Positions 1 to 8,575 of a DNA stretch of 64,000 nt are shown one piece after another. Source of the stretch: CANJDH01 sp964443245 (GTDB lineage Bacteria; Pseudomonadota; Gammaproteobacteria; Burkholderiales; JAEUOS01); contig CAYUEG010000002.1 of NCBI GenBank assembly GCA_964443245.1, forward strand, positions 10,584 to 74,583, given 5' to 3'. The position numbers and the translations under genes are program-made. The stretch's first letter is position 1. The number at the start of each line of letters is the position of its first letter. The notes beneath the pieces were generated by a model. It was not told where the DNA came from. It made no database searches and saw only the letters and a program-made list of their open reading frames with translations.

Positions 1-809
1 AGGGTCACTTCGGCATTGGCCAGCTTGGCGACCAGCTCCACCTCTGCCAGCTGCACCTGCTTGGTCAGCATGTTGAGCCAGCGATGGTCGGGTTCGAAGC
101 TGTCGGTCTGGGTCGAGCTGTAGAGAATGTCGCGGATCGGTTCGACGGTGGAATACGGGATGCAGACGTGGATGTCGCCGCCGCCGGCGCCGAGCTCGAC
201 GTTGAAGGTTGTCGTGATGACGATTTCCGAAGGCGTGGCAATGTTGGCAAACTGGGTGTGCATTTCCGAGCGTACATGCTCGAACTGCAGCGCATGGACC
301 GGTTGCCAGGCCTGCTGATAGGTCCCCAGCACGACTTCCAGCATGCGCTGGATGATGCGTTGTTCCGTCAGGGTGAAGTCGCGGCCCTCGATGCGGGTGT
401 GGAACCGGCTGTCGCCCCCGAACAGGTTGTCGACCACCGTGAACACCAGCGTGGGCTCGAAGATGAACAGCGTGCTGCCGCGCAATGGCCGGGCGGTGAC
501 CACGTTGATGTTGGTCGGCACGACCAGATTGCGGATGAATTCACTGTACTTCTGTACCTTGACCGGTGCGACGGAGATCTCCGGGCTTTTGCGCATGAAG
601 TTGAACATGCCGATGCGCAGGTTGCGGGCAAAGCGCTCGTTGAGGATTTCCAGGGTCGGCATGCGTCCGCGGACGATGCGCTCCTGCTTGGCCAGGTTGT
701 AGGCACGCGGGCCGCTGCCTTCCTGTTCATCGGAAGGCTGGTCATCCTCACCGTTGACACCCTTCAGGAGGGCATCAACTTCGTCCTGCGACAGGAATTC
801 GGTAGACAT
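1..809 (-). CDS. fliM: Flagellar motor switch protein FliM (C-terminus beyond window)
   Basis: FliM is the middle layer of the flagellar C-ring; phospho-CheY binds its N-terminus to reverse rotation. The translation from the ATG at 809 starts MSTEFLSQDEVDALL, the conserved FliM N-terminal CheY-binding motif (LSQxExDALL). The middle domain (CheC-like) follows, including GGDSRFHTRIEGRDFT and ELGAGGGDIHVCIPY. About 269 codons are visible and the reading frame is open to the window edge, so roughly the last 60 residues and the stop lie outside. It starts 5 bases after the fliL stop, so the two genes are co-transcribed. Product identity is certain; the 3' end is not in view. Confidence 0.95.
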   Translation of the reverse strand, partial: MSTEFLSQDEVDALLKGVNGEDDQPSDEQEGSGPRAYNLAKQERIVRGRMPTLEILNERFARNLRIGMFNFMRKSPEISVAPVKVQKYSEFIRNLVVPTNINVVTARPLRGSTLFIFEPTLVFTVVDNLFGGDSRFHTRIEGRDFTLTEQRIIQRMLEVVLGTYQQAWQPVHALQFEHVRSEMHTQFANIATPSEIVITTTFNVELGAGGGDIHVCIPYSTVEPIRDILYSSTQTDSFEPDHRWLNMLTKQVQLAEVELVAKLANAEVT

Positions 810-814
810 CTGGC

Positions 815-1351
815 TTACTGGATGATGAAGGAGGAAAAGTGCACGTCGGTGACACCGCGGTCGGAGGCGGGCTGCTCGCCTTGGCCGTCGCCCTTGGCGC
901 TGACGGCCGGGGCTGGCCCGCCCACGATGTTGCGTACCGTGGCCAGGAGTTCGGCTGCCAGCCGGGCCTTGCCTTCACTGCTGGCCAGTTCCTCGCCCGA
1001 TTTGCTGGTCAGGATCAGCAGCACCTTGCCGCGGATCAGCGGCGTGGCGGCCTTGATGGCATCGGCAATCTCGTTGCCGTTCACCTCGAATACCAGCCCG
1101 ATCTGCAGGAACTGCTCATGCGTGACGGCACGCAGGTTGACCGTGAAGGGGTCCAGCGGAGCGAACACCCGGACCTTCTTTTCCACCTTTTTCGGTTCTT
1201 CCTTGGCGGCGCCAGCGTGCTTGGAGCGCGCCATCATGATGTAGCCGCCGGCGGCACCCAGCAGCAGTACGAGGAGGACCACCGCAATCAGGATGATCTT
1301 GCCTTTCTTGCCAGCGGCAGGCGGGGCGGGGAGGGCGGCGTCTTTGGACAT
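815..1351 (-). CDS. fliL: Flagellar basal body-associated protein FliL
   Basis: FliL is an inner-membrane protein around the stator that affects torque and stator stability. The protein (178 aa) has a short cytoplasmic N-terminus ending in KKGK, one membrane segment at about residues 18-40, then a periplasmic FliL domain (VRVFAPLDPFTVNLR, FLQIGLVFEV). The ATG at 1351 is chosen because AAAGGA stands 6 bases before it; an in-frame start eight codons upstream has no such site. fliL and fliM lie 236 bases downstream of fliK on the same strand, a gap long enough for a separate fliLM promoter. Confidence 0.93.
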   Translation of the reverse strand: MSKDAALPAPPAAGKKGKIILIAVVLLVLLLGAAGGYIMMARSKHAGAAKEEPKKVEKKVRVFAPLDPFTVNLRAVTHEQFLQIGLVFEVNGNEIADAIKAATPLIRGKVLLILTSKSGEELASSEGKARLAAELLATVRNIVGGPAPAVSAKGDGQGEQPASDRGVTDVHFSSFIIQ

Positions 1352-1531
1352 GGCGAATCCTTTGCGTTTGGACAAGAGTGCGCGCCTGGCGGCTTCCGTC
1401 TCCCTTCTCCGGAGGGGAAAGCCTTGGCAACAACGCTATTGTTTCGCTTGTCCGGGGCTTCCAAACCCCGAATTAGGCGCCGAATTGCCCGGGTGTTCGC
1501 TTGACCCGCCCGGTCTGCGGGCGTGTGTGAA

Positions 1532-1557
1532 CGGCCGCGTTCGAAGGCGCGCGGCCG
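1532..1557. other. GC-rich inverted repeat in the fliK-fliL gap
   Basis: Eight-base arms CGGCCGCG (1532-1539) and CGCGGCCG (1550-1557) around a 10-base loop. It lies just after the fliK stop in the 236-base gap before fliL. No T-run follows on the minus strand, so it is not a classic intrinsic terminator; it may stabilise the fliK 3' end. A weaker hairpin (CGGGG/CCCCG, 1453-1470) is in the same gap. Confidence 0.35.
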
Positions 1558-1587
1558 GGGCTCTCGCCCGCGCCGGCCGGCGCCCGA

Positions 1588-2847
1588 TCAGGCGAAGAGG
1601 TCGACCAGACCCGTGCCTCGCGCAACCGGCAAGGCCACAGGCTGGCCAGTTGCGGCCGGCGCGGCAGTCTGCGTCTCGCGCAGGCGCTGGGACGCGAGCA
1701 GGCGCGCGCGCTCTTCCTCGGCGGCAAACTGGCCGCCGCCGCCGGATTCGACGCTGGTGTGCCCCAGGCTGATGCCGCTCTCGGAGAGCATCTCCCGCAA
1801 GCGTGGCAGGGCGTCCTCGATCGCCCGGCCGGATTCGGGCTGGGTCACGGCAAAGGCAATGGTGGCTTCATCCTGCGCGAGGCGGATGCGAATCTCGATC
1901 GGCCCCATGTCTGGCGGAGTAACACGCAGGGACGCCGATTCGACACCATTCTTGACCAGCCACGTCAGGCGCTGGGCGGCTTCATCAGGGAACGCCGGGG
2001 AGGGTAATGGGGCATGCACGGTTGCCGTGACCACGGGGGGAGGCTCGGCTGCGCGTTGCGGCGCCACTGCCGTCAGGGCGTTGGGGGCCAAGGAGGAAAG
2101 GCTGGGGACCGCAGGTGTGCCTGCAGTGCCGGGGGAGACGCCAGATTCAAGCTTCTCAAGTTTTGCCAGGGCCGCTTCAAACCCGTGTTCTTGCATCATG
2201 CCGACACCGGCGGGCAGGCCGGAGCCGAAATTGGCACCTGCCAACGGTGAGCTGCGCATGCCGGCACCCAGATCGGCCATGACCTCGCCTGGCGCCGGGC
2301 GCGATGCGACAGGCGATGCCATGCCGCCGGCTGGTGCAGCAGGGCCTGTCCCCGCCAGCACGTCTTTGCCGGTGCGGTTGGCCCCAGGCAAGGGCGTGCC
2401 GGGCAGTGCCCATCCCGCGACCGGCAGGGCGATGTTGAACGGGGGGGCGGTTGGTGCGGCTTCGGCAGTGACGGGAAGGCCGGCGGCTGCGGCTTCGGTA
2501 TCCGGGGCGGCGATCTGGTCGCGCAAGGATTGCAGCAACGCCAGATCAAGCGCCGGATCGGCAGCCGTCAGGCCGCCGCTGCCGGCTTCGGTGTCGGCTG
2601 CTTCTCCGGTGGCGGTTGCGGACAGCTTGGCGTCAACGGGCGGTGCGGTTGCCTGGGCAGGATCGCTGACTTCCGGGCTGCTGCGGCCGGGAGGGCGCGG
2701 CGCCTGCGTCGCACGTGCCCGGGCAAAGGCGGTCGAAAACGCATCGCCAGCAGGATTTTCGCCGCCAGCCTGAGCCGGTTTGGCACCGTCCGGCAGATTG
2801 CCCGGCAGCGGGGGGGTGATGGCAATGTCGTTCAATTGGGTATTCAC
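1588..2847 (-). CDS. fliK: Flagellar hook-length control protein FliK
   Basis: FliK is the secreted molecular ruler that stops hook growth and switches the export gate (through FlhB) to filament substrates. The 419-aa product has a long Ala/Pro-rich low-complexity N-terminal part, typical of FliK rulers, and a conserved C-terminal domain at about residues 285-365 (SLRVTPPDMGPIEIRIRLA... FAVTQPESGRAIEDALPRLREML). The start codon is GTG at 2847, with only a weak ribosome site (AGG). It follows fliJ by 20 bases. A second FliK-like gene is at 9623-10636. Confidence 0.93.
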   Translation of the reverse strand: MNTQLNDIAITPPLPGNLPDGAKPAQAGGENPAGDAFSTAFARARATQAPRPPGRSSPEVSDPAQATAPPVDAKLSATATGEAADTEAGSGGLTAADPALDLALLQSLRDQIAAPDTEAAAAGLPVTAEAAPTAPPFNIALPVAGWALPGTPLPGANRTGKDVLAGTGPAAPAGGMASPVASRPAPGEVMADLGAGMRSSPLAGANFGSGLPAGVGMMQEHGFEAALAKLEKLESGVSPGTAGTPAVPSLSSLAPNALTAVAPQRAAEPPPVVTATVHAPLPSPAFPDEAAQRLTWLVKNGVESASLRVTPPDMGPIEIRIRLAQDEATIAFAVTQPESGRAIEDALPRLREMLSESGISLGHTSVESGGGGQFAAEEERARLLASQRLRETQTAAPAATGQPVALPVARGTGLVDLFA

Positions 2848-2867
2848 GGAATTGGCCTATGCGGGCA

Positions 2868-3323
2868 TTACTGACCAAATGAGAGGGCGCCACCGCCGGC
2901 TGCGAACTTGCGGGCAGCGATTTCGTCGGTGCGCTTTTGCTCGGTGCGCGCCTGATGCAGTTCTTCGAGCTGGCGCCGGCGCCTTTCGATCGTGCTGTAC
3001 GACAGGTTCTGCTTTTGCTCCTGCTGCCAGGTCTGGCGCGCTGCATCCACCGTCACGGCCCAATGCTCGCGCTCGGCTTGTTGTTGCCTGACGGCTTCAT
3101 CGAGTTTTCCGAGGAAGCCCTGAAAATTGCGCAGCTGGGTCGCATCCACGCCGCGCCGGATGGCGTCTTCCAGCCGTGCCCGGTAATCGTCGCGATAGGC
3201 CTTCAGGGTTTCGCCGCGATATTCGCTGTCGCGCGCCTGTGCCATCAACACACCCAGGCGTTGTGCCGCGTGGTCACTCTTGCGCTGAGTCAGTTCAATC
3301 AGGGTATCGAAGCTGCGTTTCAT
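2868..3323 (-). CDS. fliJ: Flagellar export chaperone FliJ
   Basis: FliJ is the small coiled-coil stalk protein of the flagellar type III ATPase complex; it sits in the FliI hexamer and contacts FlhA. The 151-aa protein is almost wholly helical and charged (KRSFDTLIELTQRKSDHAAQRL at the start), with a Glu/Gln/Arg-rich coiled coil throughout, the normal FliJ length and composition. AAGGAG lies 6 bases before the ATG at 3323. It sits 11 bases downstream of fliI, the standard order. Confidence 0.92.
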   Translation of the reverse strand: MKRSFDTLIELTQRKSDHAAQRLGVLMAQARDSEYRGETLKAYRDDYRARLEDAIRRGVDATQLRNFQGFLGKLDEAVRQQQAEREHWAVTVDAARQTWQQEQKQNLSYSTIERRRRQLEELHQARTEQKRTDEIAARKFAAGGGALSFGQ

Positions 3324-3334
3324 GGCGGTCTCCT

Positions 3335-4777
3335 TCAGGCGTTCTGTCCTGCGGGTTGGTTGGTCAGGCTGACAAGCGCAGCGACGCTCTCGGCCATGCT
3401 GATGTTTTCGTTCATGCCCTGCTGCAGGAAGGCCTCCAGCGCGGGGTAGGTGTCGATGGCGCGATCCAGGATCGGATCGCTGCCGCGGGCGTAGGCCCCG
3501 ACGTTGATCAGGTCGCGGTTGCGCTGGTAGCGCGAGAACAGCGTCTTGAAGGCCTTCGCACGCTGCAGGACCGATTCTTCGGTGATGGCATGCATCACGC
3601 GGCTGATGGACTGCTCGATGTCAATCGCAGGGTAGTGGCCGGCGTCGGCCAGGGCACGCGACAGCACGATGTGGCCGTCGAGAATCGCCCGCGCTGCGTC
3701 CGCGATCGGGTCCTGCTGATCGTCGCCTTCGGTCAGCACGGTGTAGAACGCCGTGATCGAGCCCTTGCTGCCGCCAGGACCGCTGGCCGTGCCGTTGCCG
3801 GCCCGTTCGACCAGCTGGGGCAGCTTGGCGAATACCGATGGCGGGTACCCCTTGGTGGCCGGCGGTTCACCGATTGCCAGAGAGATTTCGCGTTGTGCCA
3901 TTGCATAGCGGGTCAGGGAGTCCATGATCAGCAGCACGCTCAGGCCACGGTCGCGAAAGTGCTCCGAGATTGCGGTGGCATAGGCCGCGCCCTGCAGGCG
4001 CAACAGGGGTGGCACGTCTGCCGGTGCCGCTACCACCACGGCACGTTTGAGGCCTTCCGCCCCGAGGTTCTCCTCGATGAATCCCTTGACTTCCCGACCA
4101 CGTTCGCCGATCAGGCCGACGACCGTGATGTCGGCCTTCGAGTACCGCGCCAGCATGCCCAGCAGCACGCTTTTGCCGACACCGCTGCCGGCGAACAGGC
4201 CGATCCGCTGGCCACGTCCGATGGTGAGCAGGGCATTGATGGCACGCACGCCGACATCCATCGGTTCATTGATCGAGGCACGGTCAATCGGGTTGAGCGG
4301 GCGGCTGGCGAGGGGCGTGCGCTGGTCGAAGTTGATCGGGCCCAGACTGTCAAGCGGGCGGCCCTGGGCGTCAATCACCCGGCCGAGCAGGCATTCGCCG
4401 ACCGGCAGATGTTTGGTGCGATCCTCGGCGCGCCGCCAGGGGTGGCGCGTGCGGCCGACGACCGGCGGTGAAGTGGCCATTTCCAGAGGCGTGACGGCCG
4501 CACCCGGGGTGAGGCCGTAGACGTCTCCGGACGGCATCAGGAACAGCTTGTCGCCGGCAAAGCCGACGACCTCGGCTTCCACCGGGTTCATGCCGTCCTG
4601 CTGGATCAGGCAGGTACTGCCTACCGGCAGGCGCAAGCCGACCGCTTCCATTACCAGCCCGGCGACGCGGGTCAGGCGGCCCTGCGGCGAAAGGGTGCGC
4701 ACGGCGCGGGCGTGCACCCCGCACGTGGCCAGGTGCGTTGCCCAGACGGCCGTGTGGGGATTACCTTTCCCAAGCAT
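3335..4777 (-). CDS. fliI: Flagellum-specific ATPase FliI
   Basis: FliI is the F1-beta-like ATPase that energises flagellar type III export in the cytoplasm. The 480-aa protein has the Walker A motif GLFAGSGVGKS at about residues 192-202, Walker B LLIMDSLTRYA, and the FliI/YscN hallmarks GERGREVKGFIEENLG and PPSVFAKLPQLVERAG. Length is normal for the family. Its ATG overlaps the last codons of fliH, implying translational coupling. Confidence 0.97.
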   Translation of the reverse strand: MLGKGNPHTAVWATHLATCGVHARAVRTLSPQGRLTRVAGLVMEAVGLRLPVGSTCLIQQDGMNPVEAEVVGFAGDKLFLMPSGDVYGLTPGAAVTPLEMATSPPVVGRTRHPWRRAEDRTKHLPVGECLLGRVIDAQGRPLDSLGPINFDQRTPLASRPLNPIDRASINEPMDVGVRAINALLTIGRGQRIGLFAGSGVGKSVLLGMLARYSKADITVVGLIGERGREVKGFIEENLGAEGLKRAVVVAAPADVPPLLRLQGAAYATAISEHFRDRGLSVLLIMDSLTRYAMAQREISLAIGEPPATKGYPPSVFAKLPQLVERAGNGTASGPGGSKGSITAFYTVLTEGDDQQDPIADAARAILDGHIVLSRALADAGHYPAIDIEQSISRVMHAITEESVLQRAKAFKTLFSRYQRNRDLINVGAYARGSDPILDRAIDTYPALEAFLQQGMNENISMAESVAALVSLTNQPAGQNA

Positions 4778-5411
4778 GGTTCCGCCCCAATGCCGTTACC
4801 ACCGCACGCCAGCGTGCCGCCAGCGTGGCGTCGATCGAGCCGTTGCTGGTGGAGACGCGGCAACCGCCTGGATCGATGCGTTCGTCTTCGGCAATGCGCC
4901 AGCCTGCGGCCGTCAGTTCATCGCCGATGCGCTCCTTCACCAGGGCAGAATCCTCGGGATTGAGGAGCAGCTGCGGATGGGGGCCGGACCCTGCCAGATC
5001 GACCGCCTCGCGCACGGCGGCCAGCATCGACTCGCGATTGACCGTCAGTTCGTTGCGCAGAACGTCGCGCGCCACTTCCAGGGCGAGGTCGGTGACCGCC
5101 AGGCCTACCTCGTCCTGCAGGGTATTGAGTGCGTAGGACATGGCCTCGGCCATGGCGCGAATACGGGCCAGTTCGGTGTCGGCGCGCTGCCGGCCTTCCG
5201 CAATCCCCGCCGCCATGCCTTCGGCATGTCCGGCTGCCCTGGCTTCCTCGCGCCAGCGCTCCATCGCGGCCTTGTCGGCAGGCGTGGGGGGAGGGGCGGC
5301 GGGTGCTGCCCGAGGCTTGGTACTGTCGGCGAGGGAAGCGAACTGCCATCGCTCGAAAGCGCCCGATAGCGTGGCGGTACCGGTACCGGCGTTAAACAAA
5401 GCTGTCGTCAC
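4761..5411 (-). CDS. fliH: Flagellar assembly protein FliH
   Basis: FliH binds and restrains the FliI ATPase and docks it at the C-ring. The 216-aa product carries the FliH/YscL features: an Ala/Pro-rich N-terminus, a charged helix with GxxxG-like repeats (AAGHAEGMAAGIAEGRQ) and a C-terminal domain (LALEVARDVLRNEL, DPGGCRVST). A GTG at 5411 is taken as start because GGGAGG stands just upstream and it overlaps the end of fliG by 20 bases; an ATG 16 codons upstream lies deeper inside fliG. The C-terminus overlaps fliI. Confidence 0.92.
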   Translation of the reverse strand: MTTALFNAGTGTATLSGAFERWQFASLADSTKPRAAPAAPPPTPADKAAMERWREEARAAGHAEGMAAGIAEGRQRADTELARIRAMAEAMSYALNTLQDEVGLAVTDLALEVARDVLRNELTVNRESMLAAVREAVDLAGSGPHPQLLLNPEDSALVKERIGDELTAAGWRIAEDERIDPGGCRVSTSNGSIDATLAARWRAVVTALGRNHAWER

Positions 5412-6387
5412 CCTTGCCTCCCAATACGATCTGGCCTTCGTCGGCCAGACGTCGTGCAATCTTCAGGATTTCCTTCTGCTGCGCCTCGACGTCGGAGAGC
5501 CGTACCGGACCTTTCGATTCGAGGTCCTCGCGCAGCATTTCGGCAGCGCGGCTCGACATGTTCTTGAAGATCTTCTCGCGCAGTTCCGGCGGCGCACCCT
5601 TGAGCGCAATGATCAGCGCATCCGACTGGACTTCCTTGAGCAGGGCCTGGATGCCCTTGTCATCGACGTCGATCAGGTTGTCGAACACGAACATTTCGTC
5701 GAGGATGCCCTGTGCCAGGTCACCGTCGATGGCCTGTACGGCTTCCATGATGACGGTCTCGGAGGTGCCGCCGACAAAGTTGAGGATTTCCGCTGCCGTT
5801 CGCACGCCGCCCATCGCGGATTTCTTGATCCGGTCGGAACCGGAGAGGGCTTTGGAGATGACGTCGTTCAGTTCGCGCAGGGCCGACGGGTGAATCCCGT
5901 CCAGGGTGGCGATGCGCAGGACGACGTCGCCACGCACGCGATCCTGCAACTGGTTCAGGATGGCCGCCGCATGGTCGCGCTCCAGATGCACCAGGATCGA
6001 GGCGATGATCTGCGGATGTTCGTTCTTGATCATCTCGGCGACGGTGTTGGCATCCATCCATTTGAGACTCTCGATGCCGCTGGCATCGTCTCCCTGCAGG
6101 ATGCGATCGAGCAGAAACTTGGCTTTGTCCTCACCCAGCGCCTTGTTCAGCACGCCGCGGATGTATTCATCGGAATTGAGGCCAATCGGGGTTTGCTTGC
6201 TGGCTTCCCCGGTAAAGCGCGTGAGCACATCATCGACCTTCTCGCGTGGCACGTTCTTCAGCTTGGCCATCGCGGCGCCCACCTTCTGGGCTTCCTTCGG
6301 TGGCAAAAGCTTGAACACTTCTGCGGCCTCGTCCTCCCCCAGGCTCATGAGGAGAATGGCGCTGTCGTCAACCCCGGTATCACTCAT
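5392..6387 (-). CDS. fliG: Flagellar motor switch protein FliG
   Basis: FliG joins the MS-ring to the C-ring and its C-terminal charged helix contacts MotA for torque. The 331-aa protein shows the FliG start (DDSAILLMSLGEDEAAEVFK), the EHPQ motif (NEHPQIIASILVHL) in the middle domain and the torque helix (DSDALIIALKGAPPELREKIFKN-type). ATG 6387 overlaps the fliF stop by 8 bases, which fixes the start; a longer open frame upstream lies inside fliF. Confidence 0.97.
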   Translation of the reverse strand: MSDTGVDDSAILLMSLGEDEAAEVFKLLPPKEAQKVGAAMAKLKNVPREKVDDVLTRFTGEASKQTPIGLNSDEYIRGVLNKALGEDKAKFLLDRILQGDDASGIESLKWMDANTVAEMIKNEHPQIIASILVHLERDHAAAILNQLQDRVRGDVVLRIATLDGIHPSALRELNDVISKALSGSDRIKKSAMGGVRTAAEILNFVGGTSETVIMEAVQAIDGDLAQGILDEMFVFDNLIDVDDKGIQALLKEVQSDALIIALKGAPPELREKIFKNMSSRAAEMLREDLESKGPVRLSDVEAQQKEILKIARRLADEGQIVLGGKGDDSFV

Positions 6388-8005
6388 TGCCGGACGCCCA
6401 GTTCTTGACGACATTGGCGACGACGCTCGGATCCTGCTTGGCGAGCTGCCGTACGTTGTCCAGCGGAGAAGGCAGGGCTGGAGCGGCGGCTTCGCCAGAT
6501 GCATCCGCGGCTGCCTCGTCACCGGCTTGCGCCGCTACGGCAGTGGCCGTCAGTTTCCGCATGCCGGGGCGAATGATGCCCAGCCAGAGGTAGATCACGA
6601 GGGCGGCCGGCAACAGGAAGCGCCCGACATCCTTTGCCGTGGCGAGCACCTCGGGCTGTTTCCAGAGTGGCAGCTCCGGCACCACCTCCGGTGCCACCAG
6701 GGTGAACGGGGCGTTGACGACATTGATGGAATCGCCACGGTCTTTCTGGAACCCGATCGCTTCCCGCACCAGCGAATTGATCTGTGCGACCTCTTCTGCA
6801 GTGAGCGGCGTCGATTGCGTCTTGCCTCCGGAAACGCTCTTGCGGTGATTGATGACGACTGCCGCAGTGACCCGCTTGACGGCCCCGACCCGGGTGCGCA
6901 CATGGCGCGTGGTTTTGTCGACCTCGTAGTTGGTGATGGCGTCGCGCTTGGTGGCGGCGCCGGCCGCAGCGGCACTGGCGGCACCGGGGTTGGTCGGGGC
7001 ATTGCCTTGTACCGGAGCGGTCGGCGTTGCAGGCGGCTGGTTCGACAGGGCGCCCGGTACGCCGCTGGCGCCGCTGCCGGCGTTCGGGGTTTCGCTGATC
7101 TGCATGCTGCGTATCGTTGCTTCGGCAGCATTCTGGTTCGGCTTGAAGGCCTCCGAGGTGGATTCACTTTCGGAAAAGTCCACCTCTGCCTTGACCTGGG
7201 CCCGCACGTTGCCCTCGCCATGCAGGGGTGTGAGGATGTCCAGGATGCGCTTGATATAGCCTTCTTCGACCCGGTGGACATAGGAAAGCTGATTGGCGTC
7301 GAGCTGGCCGGCCGCATTCGCGTCGGGCGGCTGCGAGAGCAGATTGCCGGCATCGTCGATGATGCTGACGTTGCGGGTCTGCAGGTCCGGCAGGCTGCTG
7401 GCGACCAGGTGCGTGATGCCGGCGATCTGGGTCCGGTCCAGGCTCTTGCCCGGATACAGGGTCAGCAATACCGAGGCGGAAGTCTTCTGCTGCTCCTTGA
7501 GGAACACCGACTGCTTGGGCAGCGCCAGATGGACGCGGGCGCTGCGCACCACGGACAAGGACTGGATCGAACGCGACAGTTCGCCTTCAATCGCACGCTG
7601 GTAATGCACCTGCTCCTGAAACTGCGTGATGCCAAAACGCGGATTCTCCATCAGGTCGAAGCCGGGGTTGCCGGCCTTCGGCAATCCCTGCGATGCCAGC
7701 TTCAGGCGGGTTTCGTGCACCAGGTTGGATGGCACCATGATCACGCCGCCGCCTTCGCCAATGCGGTAAGGCACGTTCATCTGGTTCAGTGCTGCCACCA
7801 CGGCGCCGCCGTCCTTGTCGGCAATACCGGTGAAGAGCACCTTGTAGTCCGGTGCCTGGCTCCACAACCAGCCGGCAATCAGCAGGGCAATCGACAAAGC
7901 CCCGCCGACCATGACGACGATCAGATTGCGGACGGGCATCGCCCTGAGCTGGGTCAGCAGGGGGGCGGCAGTAAAGGTGGCGGGTGCGGCGACGGCGTTG
8001 GCCAT
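6380..8005 (-). CDS. fliF: Flagellar MS-ring protein FliF
   Basis: FliF forms the MS-ring in the inner membrane, the first flagellar structure built. The 541-aa protein has an N-terminal membrane helix (about residues 26-48), the YscJ-like ring domain (TGIADKDGGAVVAALNQMNVPYRI), a Pro/Ala-rich low-complexity insert around residues 300-350, a second membrane helix near residues 460-482 and the C-terminal FliG-binding tail (DPSVVANVVKNWAS). It heads the fliF-M block and is divergent from fliE across a 188-base spacer. Confidence 0.96.
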   Translation of the reverse strand: MANAVAAPATFTAAPLLTQLRAMPVRNLIVVMVGGALSIALLIAGWLWSQAPDYKVLFTGIADKDGGAVVAALNQMNVPYRIGEGGGVIMVPSNLVHETRLKLASQGLPKAGNPGFDLMENPRFGITQFQEQVHYQRAIEGELSRSIQSLSVVRSARVHLALPKQSVFLKEQQKTSASVLLTLYPGKSLDRTQIAGITHLVASSLPDLQTRNVSIIDDAGNLLSQPPDANAAGQLDANQLSYVHRVEEGYIKRILDILTPLHGEGNVRAQVKAEVDFSESESTSEAFKPNQNAAEATIRSMQISETPNAGSGASGVPGALSNQPPATPTAPVQGNAPTNPGAASAAAAGAATKRDAITNYEVDKTTRHVRTRVGAVKRVTAAVVINHRKSVSGGKTQSTPLTAEEVAQINSLVREAIGFQKDRGDSINVVNAPFTLVAPEVVPELPLWKQPEVLATAKDVGRFLLPAALVIYLWLGIIRPGMRKLTATAVAAQAGDEAAADASGEAAAPALPSPLDNVRQLAKQDPSVVANVVKNWASGNE

Positions 8006-8037
8006 GAATCAGGGTTCACAAGTGGGTCAATAGGGCA

Positions 8038-8043
8038 ATTATG
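8038..8043 (-). promoter_or_regulatory. Possible -10 box for fliF
   Basis: CATAAT on the minus strand (5 of 6 matches to the sigma-70 -10 box), about 33 bases before the fliF ATG. No good -35 box is found at the right distance, as expected for an FlhDC-activated class II promoter. No FlhDC box was identified by eye, so this is a weak suggestion. Confidence 0.25.
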
Positions 8044-8193
8044 CGAATCCGCCGGAACCGCCATGCGAAGAGCAGGGGCCGAAAAGCGCCGCAGTTTCCC
8101 CCGCCGTGCGCCAGGCAGGCTGGGTAGACTGGTGGCACTTTCAACCACGATCAGGGTGTGCAGCAGCGTGGCACCCTGCCAAGGAAGCGCATC

Positions 8194-8508
8194 ATGGACA
8201 AGATCGGATCGATTGGTGGCCTCAGTGGCATCGCGTCAGCACGTGGCAGCTCGGCGGCAAGCGAGGTCGCAGGCATGGGCAATGGCGGCAGCTTCGCCAA
8301 GGCACTGTCGCAGGCTCTGGATGCGGTGAACGGCGCCCAATCCGAGGCATCGGCCCTGTCTCGCGAGTTTCAACTGGGCAATACATCGGTGTCCCTTGAG
8401 GAGACGATGATCGCCATGCAGAAGTCCAGCATCGCGTTCCAGACGGCCGTGCAGGTTCGCAATCGCGTCGTCAGCGCCTACAACGACATCATGAACATGC
8501 CGGTCTGA
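8194..8508 (+). CDS. fliE: Flagellar hook-basal body protein FliE
   Basis: FliE links the MS-ring to the proximal rod. The 104-aa product has the FliE C-terminal signature (ETMIAMQKSSIAFQTAVQVRNRVVSAYNDIMNM). The ATG at 8194 (MDKIGSIGG) has AAGGAAG upstream; an in-frame start 12 codons earlier is less likely. It is divergent from fliF, the common arrangement in beta- and gammaproteobacteria. It ends 67 bases before the convergent ycgR; a GC-rich inverted repeat (TGGCCC/GGGCCA, 8534-8555) lies between them. Confidence 0.95.
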   Translation: MDKIGSIGGLSGIASARGSSAASEVAGMGNGGSFAKALSQALDAVNGAQSEASALSREFQLGNTSVSLEETMIAMQKSSIAFQTAVQVRNRVVSAYNDIMNMPV

Positions 8509-8575
8509 CCGGCTGCGCACTGATGTGCCGGCATGGCCCGGCCAAGGCGGGGCCACAGGTCGCCAGCTGTTCCAT

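Noticed and set aside
8131..8190. Sigma-54 promoter (TGGCAC) before fliE
   Set aside because: TGGCAC occurs twice, but no GC dinucleotide follows at the required 10-base spacing. FlhDC systems do not need sigma-54 for class II genes.
8534..8555. GC-rich inverted repeat between fliE and ycgR as a terminator
   Set aside because: Six-base arms without a T-run are too weak to call; it is mentioned only in the fliE entry.
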